Of a stretch of DNA of 64,000 nt, positions 36,810-45,253 are shown piece by piece (the first letter of the stretch is position 1; each line of letters starts with the position of its first letter). Source of the DNA: an uncultured Lachnospiraceae bacterium (GTDB lineage: Bacteria; Bacillota; Clostridia; Lachnospirales; Lachnospiraceae); the NCBI GenBank assembly GCA_947630805.1, contig CANRIV010000011.1:1-64000 (forward strand). The letters are read 5' to 3'. A model generated the notes under the pieces. It worked only from the letters and a program-made list of their open reading frames with translations. It was not told where the DNA came from and did not search any database. Made by a program: the position numbers and the translations under genes.

Positions 36810-37028
36810 ATGAGAGACGAGATAATAGAAATTTTATGCGACATTAATCCGTTATTGGATCCTGACGACGAAGATATGAATATTGCAGAATTTTTGGAAT
36901 CACAACAACTGATGGAATTGATTGCCGGGATAGAAGATAAATTCGATATTGATATTCCGTATGATGAGAGAAATGAAGATAATTTTGTTAATGTAGATAC
37001 AATTATTGAGATGTTGGAAAAATTATAG
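36810..37028 (+). CDS. Acyl carrier protein-like protein
   Basis: A 72-residue acidic helical protein with the carrier-protein pattern. Residues about 31-46 read ESQQLMELIAGIEDKFDIDIP, shown here in two parts: ESQQLMEL and IAGIEDKFDIDIP. The Ser of ESQ occupies the place of the DSL serine that carries phosphopantetheine, but the flanking residues are unusual. It stands alone with its own ribosome site AGGAGG and terminator, away from fatty-acid or dlt genes. It may serve a specialised acyl or aminoacyl transfer, or may not be modified at all. Confidence 0.7.
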   Translation: MRDEIIEILCDINPLLDPDDEDMNIAEFLESQQLMELIAGIEDKFDIDIPYDERNEDNFVNVDTIIEMLEKL

Positions 37029-37038
37029 AACAGATTAT

Positions 37039-37073
37039 AAAAAAAGAAGCAACAACATGCTTCTTTTTTTTTT
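37039..37073 (+). terminator. Intrinsic terminator after the ACP-like gene
   Basis: AAAAAAAGAAGCA pairs with TGCTTCTTTTTTT around ACAACA. Confidence 0.9.
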
Positions 37074-37084
37074 GGAAAAAATTG

Positions 37085-37113
37085 TTGACAAAAAGAAGAA
37101 ATACCATTATGAT
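37085..37113 (+). promoter_or_regulatory. Sigma-A promoter of the gntR-ABC operon
   Basis: TTGACA, 17 bases, TATGAT: near consensus. Confidence 0.85.
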
Positions 37114-37117
37114 TAAA

Positions 37118-37140
37118 TTGTACTAATCGTAATAGTACAA
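37118..37140 (+). promoter_or_regulatory. Palindromic operator, probable autoregulatory site of the GntR protein
   Basis: Perfect 8-base half-sites TTGTACTA and TAGTACAA are separated by 7 bases (ATCGTAA). The palindrome covers the expected transcription start directly downstream of the -10 box and 20 bases before gntR. This is the classic position for a repressor operator. Confidence 0.75.
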
Positions 37141-37160
37141 TAAATACAAGGAGGATGTGA

Positions 37161-37535
37161 ATGTTTACTGTTAATTTTCAATCGAGAACACCGGTATATC
37201 AGCAGCTATATGACAATGTAGTAAGGCTGGTATCTTTGGGGATTTTAAAGAGCAACACAAAACTGCCGCCGGTAAGAATTCTTGCTACAGAATTGGGAAT
37301 TAATCCGAACACAGTGCAGAAGGCATATAAAATGCTGGAGATGGATGGATATATATATTCCACTGTGGGAAGGGGAAGTTTTATCGCTGACTGTCTGGAA
37401 CAAAACGAGGCAGAAAAGATTGAAGCGAGAAACAATTTGAAAGATGCGATACAGTCGGCTTATAAAAAGGGAATTACAAAAGAGGAAGTAGTTACTATGG
37501 CAGACGAGATATTTGATGGAGGGAAAGAAAAATGA
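37161..37535 (+). CDS. GntR-family transcriptional regulator, YtrA subfamily
   Basis: A 124-residue regulator with an N-terminal winged helix-turn-helix (TPVYQQLYDNVVRLVSLGIL; LPPVRILATELGINPNTVQKAYKMLEMDGYI) and only a short C-terminal dimerisation helix pair, which defines the YtrA branch. Such regulators usually repress their own operon, which encodes an ABC transporter. The ABC ATPase gene overlaps the end by 4 bases. The palindrome at 37118-37140 is its likely target. Confidence 0.93.
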   Translation: MFTVNFQSRTPVYQQLYDNVVRLVSLGILKSNTKLPPVRILATELGINPNTVQKAYKMLEMDGYIYSTVGRGSFIADCLEQNEAEKIEARNNLKDAIQSAYKKGITKEEVVTMADEIFDGGKEK

Positions 37536-38416
37536 TTGAAATAAAAAATCTGACCAAACAATTTGATAGTACCATTGCCTTAAATCATATGAATTGTACG
37601 ATTGAAGAGGGAGCTGTTTTTGGCTTGGCCGGAAGTAACGGAAGTGGAAAAAGCACGCTATTAAGAACGCTGGCAGGTGTTTATGAGCCGGATGATGGAC
37701 AAATATTAATCGATGGTGAAAATGCTTTTGACAATCACAAAATAAAGGAGCGGTGTCGTTTTATCCCGGATTATCCTTATTTTTTTAATGACAGTACAAT
37801 CTTAAAACTGGCGGCGCTCTATCGAAAGATATATGCAGGCTGGGAGGAAGAGAGATTTTTGGAATTGTGTGCCAAATTTCCGATATCTGTCAATAAGAAA
37901 ATTATTAATATGAGTAAGGGAATGCAGAGACAGGCAGCTCTGATTCTTGCATTTGCAACGAATCCCAGATATCTGTTTCTGGATGAAATCTTTGATGGTC
38001 TGGATCCGGTTATGAGAAAAGTGTTGAAAACATTGATTATTCAGGAAGTAGCAGACCGTCAGATGACTTGTATCATAGCTTCCCATAATTTGAGAGAAAT
38101 TGATGATATTTGTGATAAAATTCTTCTGATTCATAAAGGAGAAATGGTAAAAAATACAGAGACGGATACTTTGAAAAATCAGATGCACAAGATTCAGCTG
38201 GCTTTTAATGAGATTCCTGAGGAAAATGTGTTTGGAGAAATCAATGCGCAGATTGTAAGTCGGACAGGAGGCTATTTTGTACTTATGGCAAAGGGCGATA
38301 TTGAAGATATTATGGAGAAATTAAAACAGTTGAATCCGGCATTTATAGAAGCAATGCCATCCACTTTGGAAGAAGTCTTTATTAATGAAATGGAGGGTGC
38401 AGGATATGGAAAGTAA
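37532..38416 (+). CDS. ABC transporter ATP-binding protein (YtrB-like)
   Basis: A 294-residue ATPase subunit with Walker A GSNGSGKSTLL (near residues 34-44), Walker B YLFLDEIFDGLDPV (near 150) and the switch His in IASHNLREI. The signature region reads NMSKGMQRQAALILAFA, so the usual LSGGQ is MSKGM, which is common in YtrB/EcsA-type exporters. It overlaps gntR by 4 bases and the permease start by 11, so all three are translationally coupled. Confidence 0.92.
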   Translation: MIEIKNLTKQFDSTIALNHMNCTIEEGAVFGLAGSNGSGKSTLLRTLAGVYEPDDGQILIDGENAFDNHKIKERCRFIPDYPYFFNDSTILKLAALYRKIYAGWEEERFLELCAKFPISVNKKIINMSKGMQRQAALILAFATNPRYLFLDEIFDGLDPVMRKVLKTLIIQEVADRQMTCIIASHNLREIDDICDKILLIHKGEMVKNTETDTLKNQMHKIQLAFNEIPEENVFGEINAQIVSRTGGYFVLMAKGDIEDIMEKLKQLNPAFIEAMPSTLEEVFINEMEGAGYGK

Positions 38417-40685
38417 AAAATATCTGACAAATAGAAAAAAAGCGTTAGCGTTACTGGGATGGACAATAAAAAAATATATTCCATTTTCTATTGTATATTG
38501 GATTTTATTATTTATTTCTTTTCCTTTGGTAGAAATTTTTGGATTCATTGTATCTGTCAATACAAAAGGCATAAAATTACAAGGGTATATTGCAGGAATT
38601 CGGGAAATCATTCCTTATCTGCCGGGTACTTGCTTTGCAGCGATTGCAGTAATTTTTTCGACAGTCATTGCGCTTATGGCATTTTCTTACATGCACAATA
38701 AGCGAAGCGTTGATTTGTTTGGCAGCTTTCCGGTCGGAAGGCGGACCTTGTTTTTTGCCAGATATCTGGCTGTCCTTATTATGACAATAGTTCCGGTCCT
38801 TGTTATCGGAGTTGTCGGAGGTGTTCTGGGATTTTGTAATGTGGCGATTGTGGTAACTGCAAAAACAATAGGACTTATTTTCTTATCCGTGATTGCAAAT
38901 GTTTCATTTATTGCATTTATCTCCCTGTGCTGCGGAACGGTAGCAGATACGATTGTGTGTTATGGGGCTATCAATATTGTTTATCCGATTTGCGTAGCTA
39001 TCTGTTATCTTTTTCCGGCGTCAGTACTGCCCGGACTGAGTATGCAGATTCTTCCAAATTCTGTATTTTCTATGTTGGCGCCAAGTATTGCAGTTTTTAT
39101 CACAAATTATGGAACGGGAAAACTATTTGGTATTCTCTGGCAGATTATTTTTTCCGCAATTCTGATAGTGCTGTGCTATTTTCTGTGTAAAAAGAGAAAA
39201 GCAGAAGCGGCGCAAAACGCATTTGCATTTGGAATTATGGAATATATTATCAAATTTATTACATGTTTTGCTGCAGGTTTTGGAACGGGATATATATTAT
39301 CTAATTTGTCCCAATCACTCTTTCCACAGTATATCTGGTTTTTTGTGGGAGTAATTATTGCAGTAATGACTGTTAATATTTTACTTCATCTGGTGTTTCA
39401 CAGAGGACTTCCGGGGTATGTTAAAAGTCTTCCTGAGTGTGCGATTGTCACAGGGGTTATCGCATTGTTTTTGTTCTTTGTCACTACAGGAGCTGCGGGA
39501 TATACAACGAGAATCCCACAGGAGAGTGATATTGCCGAAGTCAGTATCAAAATGAATGACAATGACAGCTTTGTCATAAATGGAAAAGATGTATTGACTT
39601 CCTATGTATCAGATAAAGATTTTATTAAAAATGTATATCAGATGCAGCAGATACTGATTGATAATATAGAAAAAGATAAAAAAGAATTATTTAAGATTGC
39701 GGCACGGTATTATGACAATGAATATGAAAATGAAAATGCGATATACATTTATGATACAATTCAGATTTCCTACAAACTGCGTAATGGAAAAGTATTTTCC
39801 CGTACGTATTCCGATAATGTAAGTTTTAAAGGAATAGAAAAATTTAGAATGAAAATTCTGGAAAGTGACGCATATAATAACAAGGTTAAATCACTTGACC
39901 TGATTCCGGAAAAATATCTGTATGCACTTGGTATCTCTTACCACAATTACGGTGGAGAAGACTTTTCTGTAAATGATCTGTATTCAGAGAAAAAAAAGGA
40001 AGAGTGGAAAATAATCAGAAGAATTTTAGAGGCGCTGAAAAAAGATGTAAAAGAACAGGGTATTTATACGATTTCCGGAAAAGATAAAACCCCTATGCTG
40101 GCTTTAGAATTAGATTATGAGGATTATGAGAATAATACATCGCCATATTCCAGTTATAGTACTGTATATTATATTCCTGAGAGTTACACGAATACGCAAA
40201 AAGTTCTTGAAGAGTATGGATACAATAATTTTCTGTATAGTTACATTACTTCGACTTCCGAAGTATGTGATGTCACATATGAAAAAACAGATAATACAAT
40301 TTATCTGAAAACGCCGGAAGACTGGAATCCAAATCAGAAAGTATTATGTATCTTATATGATGAGTACATGAATCGGATTGGTGAGTTCGATGAAAAACAA
40401 TACGCCTGTGAAAAAGTGTCTGATGGAGTATGGAAGTACCATCTGCCAAAAATCAAATCGTATTATGAAGAAGATGAAGATGATATTCGGGCAAGTTATA
40501 TTACGCTGGTAAATTATGACAGTGAAAATCCGAAGAATATCCAAACTTCAGGAATGATAGAAATTCCTTTGGACACAAAAAATAAAATATTGGAATTCGG
40601 AAAGCGTTATAATAAAAATAATATCTATGACACATCTGTTCCACAGTATGAGTATCAGTGGAAACTGTACAAAAAAGCAAAATAG
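38406..40685 (+). CDS. ABC transporter permease with large external C-terminal domain
   Basis: A 759-residue membrane protein. About ten membrane spans fill the N-terminal half (residues 20-370). The C-terminal roughly 385 residues, after FLFFVTTGAAGY, are polar, Tyr/Asp/Lys-rich and probably extracellular; I recall such tails labelled DUF6449 but cannot confirm. The start is the ATG at 38406, with GGAGGG at 38392-38397. With its ATPase partner and the YtrA-type regulator, it resembles operons answering cell-envelope stress or antimicrobial peptides, but the substrate cannot be read. Confidence 0.85.
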   Translation: MESKKYLTNRKKALALLGWTIKKYIPFSIVYWILLFISFPLVEIFGFIVSVNTKGIKLQGYIAGIREIIPYLPGTCFAAIAVIFSTVIALMAFSYMHNKRSVDLFGSFPVGRRTLFFARYLAVLIMTIVPVLVIGVVGGVLGFCNVAIVVTAKTIGLIFLSVIANVSFIAFISLCCGTVADTIVCYGAINIVYPICVAICYLFPASVLPGLSMQILPNSVFSMLAPSIAVFITNYGTGKLFGILWQIIFSAILIVLCYFLCKKRKAEAAQNAFAFGIMEYIIKFITCFAAGFGTGYILSNLSQSLFPQYIWFFVGVIIAVMTVNILLHLVFHRGLPGYVKSLPECAIVTGVIALFLFFVTTGAAGYTTRIPQESDIAEVSIKMNDNDSFVINGKDVLTSYVSDKDFIKNVYQMQQILIDNIEKDKKELFKIAARYYDNEYENENAIYIYDTIQISYKLRNGKVFSRTYSDNVSFKGIEKFRMKILESDAYNNKVKSLDLIPEKYLYALGISYHNYGGEDFSVNDLYSEKKKEEWKIIRRILEALKKDVKEQGIYTISGKDKTPMLALELDYEDYENNTSPYSSYSTVYYIPESYTNTQKVLEEYGYNNFLYSYITSTSEVCDVTYEKTDNTIYLKTPEDWNPNQKVLCILYDEYMNRIGEFDEKQYACEKVSDGVWKYHLPKIKSYYEEDEDDIRASYITLVNYDSENPKNIQTSGMIEIPLDTKNKILEFGKRYNKNNIYDTSVPQYEYQWKLYKKAK

Positions 40686-40745
40686 CTCCAGAAAAAAACA
40701 TGTGGGAAAAGTGAATGTTTCATTTGATTTTGCAGGCAGTCATTA

Positions 40746-40774
40746 TTGACCACAAAAAAAAATAGTAGTATATT
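40746..40774 (+). promoter_or_regulatory. Sigma-A promoter for ilvE
   Basis: TTGACC, 17 bases, TATATT, giving a transcript start near 40781 and a leader of about 135 bases. Confidence 0.7.
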
Positions 40775-40792
40775 TAAATAGGATTAATTCAT

Positions 40793-40817
40793 TAGGGGAA
40801 TCTTCGTGATTCCCCTA
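40793..40817 (+). other. Perfect hairpin in the ilvE leader
   Basis: TAGGGGAATC pairs over 10 bases with GATTCCCCTA around a TTCGT loop. It lies about 12 bases after the predicted transcript start. No T tract follows, so it is more likely an RNA-stabilising 5' hairpin or part of an unrecognised leader than a terminator. Confidence 0.55.
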
Positions 40818-40915
40818 TCATCAATCTATTACAGGGAGGCTTTTATAGGATGCGGTTAAAATACAGGCAGAATATTTGAGCTTTCTTAGAAAATAAATAT
40901 ACGGAGGGATTAAAG

Positions 40916-41941
40916 ATGGACAAGAAAAATATTGACTGGGCAAATCTTGGATTTGGTTATATTCAGACAGACAAGAGATTTGTGGCAAATTTCAAAGACG
41001 GTAAATGGGATGACGGACAGATGGTGGACGATGCCAATATAGTCATAAATGAATGTGCCGGAGTTTTACAGTATGCTCAGACATGTTTTGAAGGAATGAA
41101 GGCGTATACCACAGAAGATGGACGTATCGTGACATTCCGTCCGGATTTAAATGCCCAGAGAATGGAAGATTCTGCAAGAAGGCTGGAAATGCCTGTATAT
41201 CCAAAAGAAAAGTTTGTTGAGGCAGTGGTAGAAACAATTAAAGCCAATGCGGCATATGTACCGCCATACGGATCGGGGGCTACACTTTATGTTCGACCAT
41301 ATATGTTTGGCAGTTCTGCAGTAATTGGCGTAAGTCCTGCAGATGAATATCAGTTTAGAGTTTTCACCACACCGGTAGGTCCCTATTTTAAGGGAGGTAT
41401 AAAACCACTGACGATTAAGATAAGTGATTTTGACCGGGCAGCTCCTCACGGCACAGGGCATATCAAAGCCGGATTAAATTATGCCATGAGTCTGCACGCC
41501 ATTGTTACAGCTCATCAGGAAGGATATGACGAAAATATGTATCTGGATGCGGCAACAAGAACGAAAGTAGAGGAGACCGGTGGCGCAAACTTCTTATTTA
41601 TTACCAAAGACAATAAAGTTGTTACTCCAAAGTCAGGCAGTATACTTCCTTCTATTACCCGCCGCTCTTTAATGACCGTTGCTAAAGATTACTTGGGACT
41701 GGAAGTAGAGGAGCGAGAAGTATATCTGGATGAAGTAAAAGATTTTGCAGAATGTGGTCTTTGTGGTACGGCTGCCGTAATTTCACCGGTAGGAAAGATT
41801 GTAGACCATGGAAAAGAAATTTGTCTTCCAAGTGGAATGACAGACATGGGACCGGTAACTAAAAAACTGTATGAGACATTGACCGGTATCCAAATGGGTC
41901 GCATTGAAGCACCACAAGGATGGTTGGTAGAAATAAAATAA
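40916..41941 (+). CDS. ilvE: Branched-chain amino acid aminotransferase
   Basis: A 341-residue fold-type IV PLP enzyme that transfers amino groups between glutamate and the keto acids of Leu, Ile and Val. The PLP Lys is in GHIKAGLNYA (Lys184), with TCFEGMKAY upstream and EETGGANFLFI and STITRRSL-like SITRRSLM after it. Length fits class II BCATs. The AGGAGG-like CGGAGGG ribosome site precedes the ATG. It is monocistronic. Confidence 0.95.
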   Translation: MDKKNIDWANLGFGYIQTDKRFVANFKDGKWDDGQMVDDANIVINECAGVLQYAQTCFEGMKAYTTEDGRIVTFRPDLNAQRMEDSARRLEMPVYPKEKFVEAVVETIKANAAYVPPYGSGATLYVRPYMFGSSAVIGVSPADEYQFRVFTTPVGPYFKGGIKPLTIKISDFDRAAPHGTGHIKAGLNYAMSLHAIVTAHQEGYDENMYLDAATRTKVEETGGANFLFITKDNKVVTPKSGSILPSITRRSLMTVAKDYLGLEVEEREVYLDEVKDFAECGLCGTAAVISPVGKIVDHGKEICLPSGMTDMGPVTKKLYETLTGIQMGRIEAPQGWLVEIK

Positions 41942-41994
41942 CAGTGTATGGTTATCCTGAAAGAAAAGAAGGAAAATATTCATATAAATTTTAT

Positions 41995-42027
41995 AAAAAG
42001 TTGGCGCTTTTGCGTCAACTTTTTTAA
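41995..42027 (+). terminator. Intrinsic terminator after ilvE
   Basis: AAAAAGTTGGCGC pairs with GCGTCAACTTTTT (one G-U pair) around TTTT and ends in Ts. Confidence 0.88.
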
Positions 42028-42054
42028 TATTTTACTGGACAAAGGAATTATAAT

Positions 42055-42072
42055 TTGTTAAAATTATAACAA
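42055..42072 (+). promoter_or_regulatory. Rex-type operator upstream of the butyrate operon
   Basis: TTGTTAAAATTATAACAA is an inverted repeat with perfect outer 6-base arms (TTGTTA/TAACAA). It differs at one position from the Firmicute Rex consensus TTGTTAAnnnnTTAACAA. It overlaps a possible -35 (TTGTTA with TAATAT 18 bases on) and directly follows a TATAAT at 42049-42054. Rex represses fermentation genes when NADH is low. Confidence 0.7.
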
Positions 42073-42129
42073 TCTTTGTAATATCATTAAAAAATGAAGT
42101 TTTTGTACTATATTTCAATAATTATTTTA

Positions 42130-42158
42130 TTGCGAGGAAAATACAATAATGGTATTAT
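42130..42158 (+). promoter_or_regulatory. Second candidate promoter for thl
   Basis: TTGCGA, 17 bases, TATTAT, 47 bases before the ATG. It lies downstream of the Rex-like site, so it might give expression that escapes Rex. Confidence 0.45.
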
Positions 42159-42204
42159 TTAGATATTAAATATTTTGAATTAATTTAAACGGAGGATTTA
42201 TATT

Positions 42205-43389
42205 ATGTCAAAAAAAGTAGTTATTGCCGGTGCATGCCGTACGGCAATCGGTAAAATGGGTGGAGCGTTAAGTACAACTCCTGCATCTGATCTTGGCGCA
42301 GTTGTCATTGAAGAAGCATTAAAGAGAGCCGGTGTGCCAAAAGAACAGGTAGACCACGTATATATGGGATGTGTTATTCAGGCAGGACTGGGACAGAATG
42401 TTGCCCGTCAGGCTTCTATTAAGGCAGGGCTTCCTATCGAAACACCTGCAGTCACAGTAAATGTTGTGTGTGGCTCAGGATTGAACTGTGTCAACATGGC
42501 TGCACAGATGATTCAGGCAGGAGATGCTGATATTGTTATCGCCGGCGGTATGGAAAATATGTCAATGGCACCATATGCTCTTCCAAACGCACGTTTTGGT
42601 TATAGAATGAATGACGGTAAAGTTGTCGACACTATGGTAAATGATGCGCTGACGGATGCGTTCAACCATTACCATATGATGATTACAGCAGAAAACGTAG
42701 CAGAGCAGTGGAACATCAGCAGAGAAGAGTTAGATGCGTTCTCAGCAAAGTCACAGCAGAAATGTGAGGCAGCAGTTGCAGAAGGCAGGTTTAAGGACGA
42801 GATTGTTCCTGTAGAAGTTAAGACAAGAAAAGGAACTGTTATAGTAGATACAGATGAAGGACCAAGACCAGGAACAACCGCTGAATCACTCAGCAAATTA
42901 AAATGCTGTTCCGGAAAACAGGACGGAGTTGTTACTGCAGGTAATGCTTCCGGTATCAATGATGGTGCGGCAGCAGTGGTCGTTATGAGCGAAGAAAAAG
43001 CAAAAGAACTGGGAGTAACACCAATGGCAACTTTTGTAGCAGGAGCTCTCGGTGGTGTAGATCCTACGATTATGGGCGTAGGTCCCGTAGCTTCTACCAA
43101 GAAAGTAATGAAGAAGACAGGTCTGACTGTGGACGATATGGATTTGATTGAAGCCAATGAAGCTTTTGCAGCACAGTCTGTTGCTGTTGCAAGAGAGTTG
43201 TCATTTGATATGAGCAAAGTAAATGTCAATGGTGGTGCGATTGCCTTAGGTCATCCGGTAGGAGCTTCCGGCTGTCGTATTCTTGTTACTTTGCTTCATG
43301 AGATGCAGAAGAGAGATGCAAAGAAAGGTCTCGCAACACTTTGCATCGGTGGTGGAATGGGTTGTTCCACGATTGTAGAGCGGGATTAA
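42205..43389 (+). CDS. thl: Acetyl-CoA acetyltransferase (thiolase)
   Basis: A 394-residue biosynthetic thiolase that condenses two acetyl-CoA into acetoacetyl-CoA, the first step to butyryl-CoA. The acyl-accepting Cys is in VCGSGLN (Cys89), the His in [10 protein letters not shown] and the second Cys in GGGMGCS (Cys387). It is first in thl-crt-hbd-bcd-etfB-etfA. Codon choice is typical of the strongly expressed genes of this window. A 148-base structured gap separates it from crt. Confidence 0.97.
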   Translation: MSKKVVIAGACRTAIGKMGGALSTTPASDLGAVVIEEALKRAGVPKEQVDHVYMGCVIQAGLGQNVARQASIKAGLPIETPAVTVNVVCGSGLNCVNMAAQMIQAGDADIVIAGGMENMSMAPYALPNARFGYRMNDGKVVDTMVNDALTDAFNHYHMMITAENVAEQWNISREELDAFSAKSQQKCEAAVAEGRFKDEIVPVEVKTRKGTVIVDTDEGPRPGTTAESLSKLKCCSGKQDGVVTAGNASGINDGAAAVVVMSEEKAKELGVTPMATFVAGALGGVDPTIMGVGPVASTKKVMKKTGLTVDDMDLIEANEAFAAQSVAVARELSFDMSKVNVNGGAIALGHPVGASGCRILVTLLHEMQKRDAKKGLATLCIGGGMGCSTIVERD

Positions 43390-43391
43390 TT

Positions 43392-43448
43392 TAAGAAAAG
43401 ATAATGAGGCGTGCGTTTGTAATTTACGATTATCCTAAGAAAAGATAA
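43392..43448 (+). repeat. 13-base direct repeat in the thl-crt gap
   Basis: TAAGAAAAGATAA occurs at 43392-43404 and again at 43436-43448, 44 bases apart. The second copy forms the apical part of stem P2 of the RNA element described next. Confidence 0.6.
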
Positions 43449-43511
43449 ATGTAACTACAAAGGGGACAGATGTCCGCACTGAGAAAGCAAGGGCTTTCGC
43501 GCACGGCTCAT
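43404..43511 (+). ncRNA. Candidate four-way-junction RNA element between thl and crt
   Basis: P1 closes the element: ATGAG-G-CGTGCG (43404-43415) with CGCACG-G-CTCAT (43500-43511), 11 pairs and one G-G mismatch. Inside are P2 (TTTGTA/TACAAA, then TTAC/GTAA and TTATC/GATAA), P3 (GGAC-AGAT-GTCC) and P4 (GAAAGC-AAGG-GCTTTC). The P3-P4 linker is GCACTGA. It ends 27 bases before crt. I do not recognise a known class. A dispersed intergenic repeat or an mRNA processing site are alternatives to a riboswitch. Confidence 0.5.
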
Positions 43512-43537
43512 ATTTTTATGAAAAAAGGAGACATAAT

Positions 43538-44329
43538 ATGGAATTCATTACATATGAGCAGGAAGGGTTTGTAGGGATTCTTACAATCAACAGACCCAAA
43601 GCATTAAATGCTTTAAACAGTCAGGTGCTGGATGAGTTAGATGCCGCTTTGGATAAAATCAATGTAAATGACACCAGAGCATTAATTCTGACCGGTGCCG
43701 GGGAAAAATCTTTTGTGGCAGGTGCGGATATTGGAGAGATGTCTACACTTACCAAAGAAGAGGGCGAAGCGTTCGGAAAAAAAGGAAATGACGTGTTCCG
43801 GAAACTGGAAACGCTTCCAATTCCTGTTATTGCGGCCGTAAATGGTTTTGCGCTGGGAGGCGGATGTGAAATTTCTATGAGCTGTGATATCCGAATCTGC
43901 TCGGACAACGCTGTTTTTGGACAGCCGGAAGTAGGGCTTGGTATTACACCGGGATTTGGCGGTACGCAGAGACTGGCAAGAATCGTAGGTCCGGGAATGG
44001 CGAAGCAGATGATTTATACGGCAAGAAATATTAAGGCGCAGGAAGCTTTGAGAATCGGTCTTGTCAATGCGGTTTATCCACAGGAAGAACTGATGGAAGC
44101 TGCAAAAAAGATGGCATCCGGAATTGCGATGAACGCACCGATTGCAGTGAGAGCATGCAAAGAAGCTATTAACAAGGGACTTGATGTGGCAATGGATGAA
44201 GCGATTGTCATTGAGGAAAAACTGTTCGGCAGCTGTTTTGAAACAGAAGACCAGAAAGCCGGTATGGGCAACTTCTTAGAGAAGGATAAAGAAAAGAAAT
44301 TAAAGGTGGTACCTTTTAAAAATTTATAA
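43538..44329 (+). CDS. crt: 3-hydroxybutyryl-CoA dehydratase (crotonase)
   Basis: A 263-residue enoyl-CoA hydratase-family enzyme converting 3-hydroxybutyryl-CoA to crotonyl-CoA. The oxyanion and catalytic regions are visible: AGADIGEM (near 65), NGFALGGGCEISMSCDIRI (near 106), GQPEVGLGITPGFGGTQRL (near 128) with both catalytic Glu positions. It has a good AAAGGAGA ribosome site. It is 58 bases before hbd. Confidence 0.96.
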   Translation: MEFITYEQEGFVGILTINRPKALNALNSQVLDELDAALDKINVNDTRALILTGAGEKSFVAGADIGEMSTLTKEEGEAFGKKGNDVFRKLETLPIPVIAAVNGFALGGGCEISMSCDIRICSDNAVFGQPEVGLGITPGFGGTQRLARIVGPGMAKQMIYTARNIKAQEALRIGLVNAVYPQEELMEAAKKMASGIAMNAPIAVRACKEAINKGLDVAMDEAIVIEEKLFGSCFETEDQKAGMGNFLEKDKEKKLKVVPFKNL

Positions 44330-44387
44330 GCGCGGTAAACAGATAATACACTGCGCAAACAATTAATATATATCAGGAGGAAAAAAG

Positions 44388-45227
44388 ATGATTGTAGGAG
44401 TTATCGGTGCAGGAACAATGGGTTCCGGTATTGCACAGGCTTTCGCAATGACAGACGGTTATGAAGTTCGTCTTTGCGATATTAAACAGGAATTCGCTGA
44501 TGGCGGAAAAGCAAAAATTGAAAAGAATATTAAATTCCTTGTAGGTAAGGAAAAAATTACAGAAGAAAAAGGGGAAGAAATTTTATCCAAGATTACTACC
44601 GGTCTGAAAGATATTTGTACAGACTGTGACATGGTAATTGAAGTGGCCCCTGAGAATATGCAGATTAAAAAAGATACATTTAAGGAATTACAGAATATTG
44701 TAAAACCGGATTGTATTTTTGCTTCAAATACATCATCCCTGTCTATTACGGAAATTGGAGCAGAACTTGACAGACCAATGATTGGTATGCATTTCTTCAA
44801 TCCTGCTGACAGAATGAAATTAGTAGAAGTAATTGCGGGTGGAAACACACCAAAAGAACTGGTAGAGAAAATTAAACAGATTTCTACCGAAATTGGAAAG
44901 ACACCGGTTGAAGTGGCAGAGGCTCCGGGATTTGTTGTAAACAGAATTTTAATTCCAATGATTAACGAGGCAGTTGGTATCTATGCGGATGGTATTGCTT
45001 CTGTTGAAGATATTGATACTGCAATGAAATTGGGAGCATCCCATCCAATGGGACCTTTGGCATTAGGAGATTTGGTAGGTCTGGATATTGTGCTTGCTAT
45101 TATGGAAGTCCTGCAGGCTGAGACCGGAGATCCAAAATACCGTCCTCATACATTACTCAGAAAGATGGTACGTGCCGGTAAACTTGGAAGAAAAACGGGT
45201 GTAGGTTTCTACGACTATACAAAATAA
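44388..45227 (+). CDS. hbd: 3-hydroxybutyryl-CoA dehydrogenase
   Basis: A 279-residue NAD(P)-dependent enzyme that reduces acetoacetyl-CoA to 3-hydroxybutyryl-CoA. The Rossmann motif [14 protein letters not shown] is at residues 6-19, the catalytic His is in [15 protein letters not shown] (near 139), and the C-terminal domain has [15 protein letters not shown]. The ribosome site is AGGAGG. It is followed 26 bases later by bcd. Confidence 0.96.
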   Translation: MIVGVIGAGTMGSGIAQAFAMTDGYEVRLCDIKQEFADGGKAKIEKNIKFLVGKEKITEEKGEEILSKITTGLKDICTDCDMVIEVAPENMQIKKDTFKELQNIVKPDCIFASNTSSLSITEIGAELDRPMIGMHFFNPADRMKLVEVIAGGNTPKELVEKIKQISTEIGKTPVEVAEAPGFVVNRILIPMINEAVGIYADGIASVEDIDTAMKLGASHPMGPLALGDLVGLDIVLAIMEVLQAETGDPKYRPHTLLRKMVRAGKLGRKTGVGFYDYTK

Positions 45228-45253
45228 CATATGAATACAGGGAGGAATAGAAG

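Noticed and set aside
42669-43229. 186-codon minus-strand frame inside thl
   Set aside because: Strong codon bias of thl on the plus strand produces this long antisense frame; no start signal.
43404-43511. NiCo (czcD-type) riboswitch as the identity of the thl-crt element
   Set aside because: The four-way shape is similar, but the junction sequences as I recall them do not match and the gene context is not metal export.
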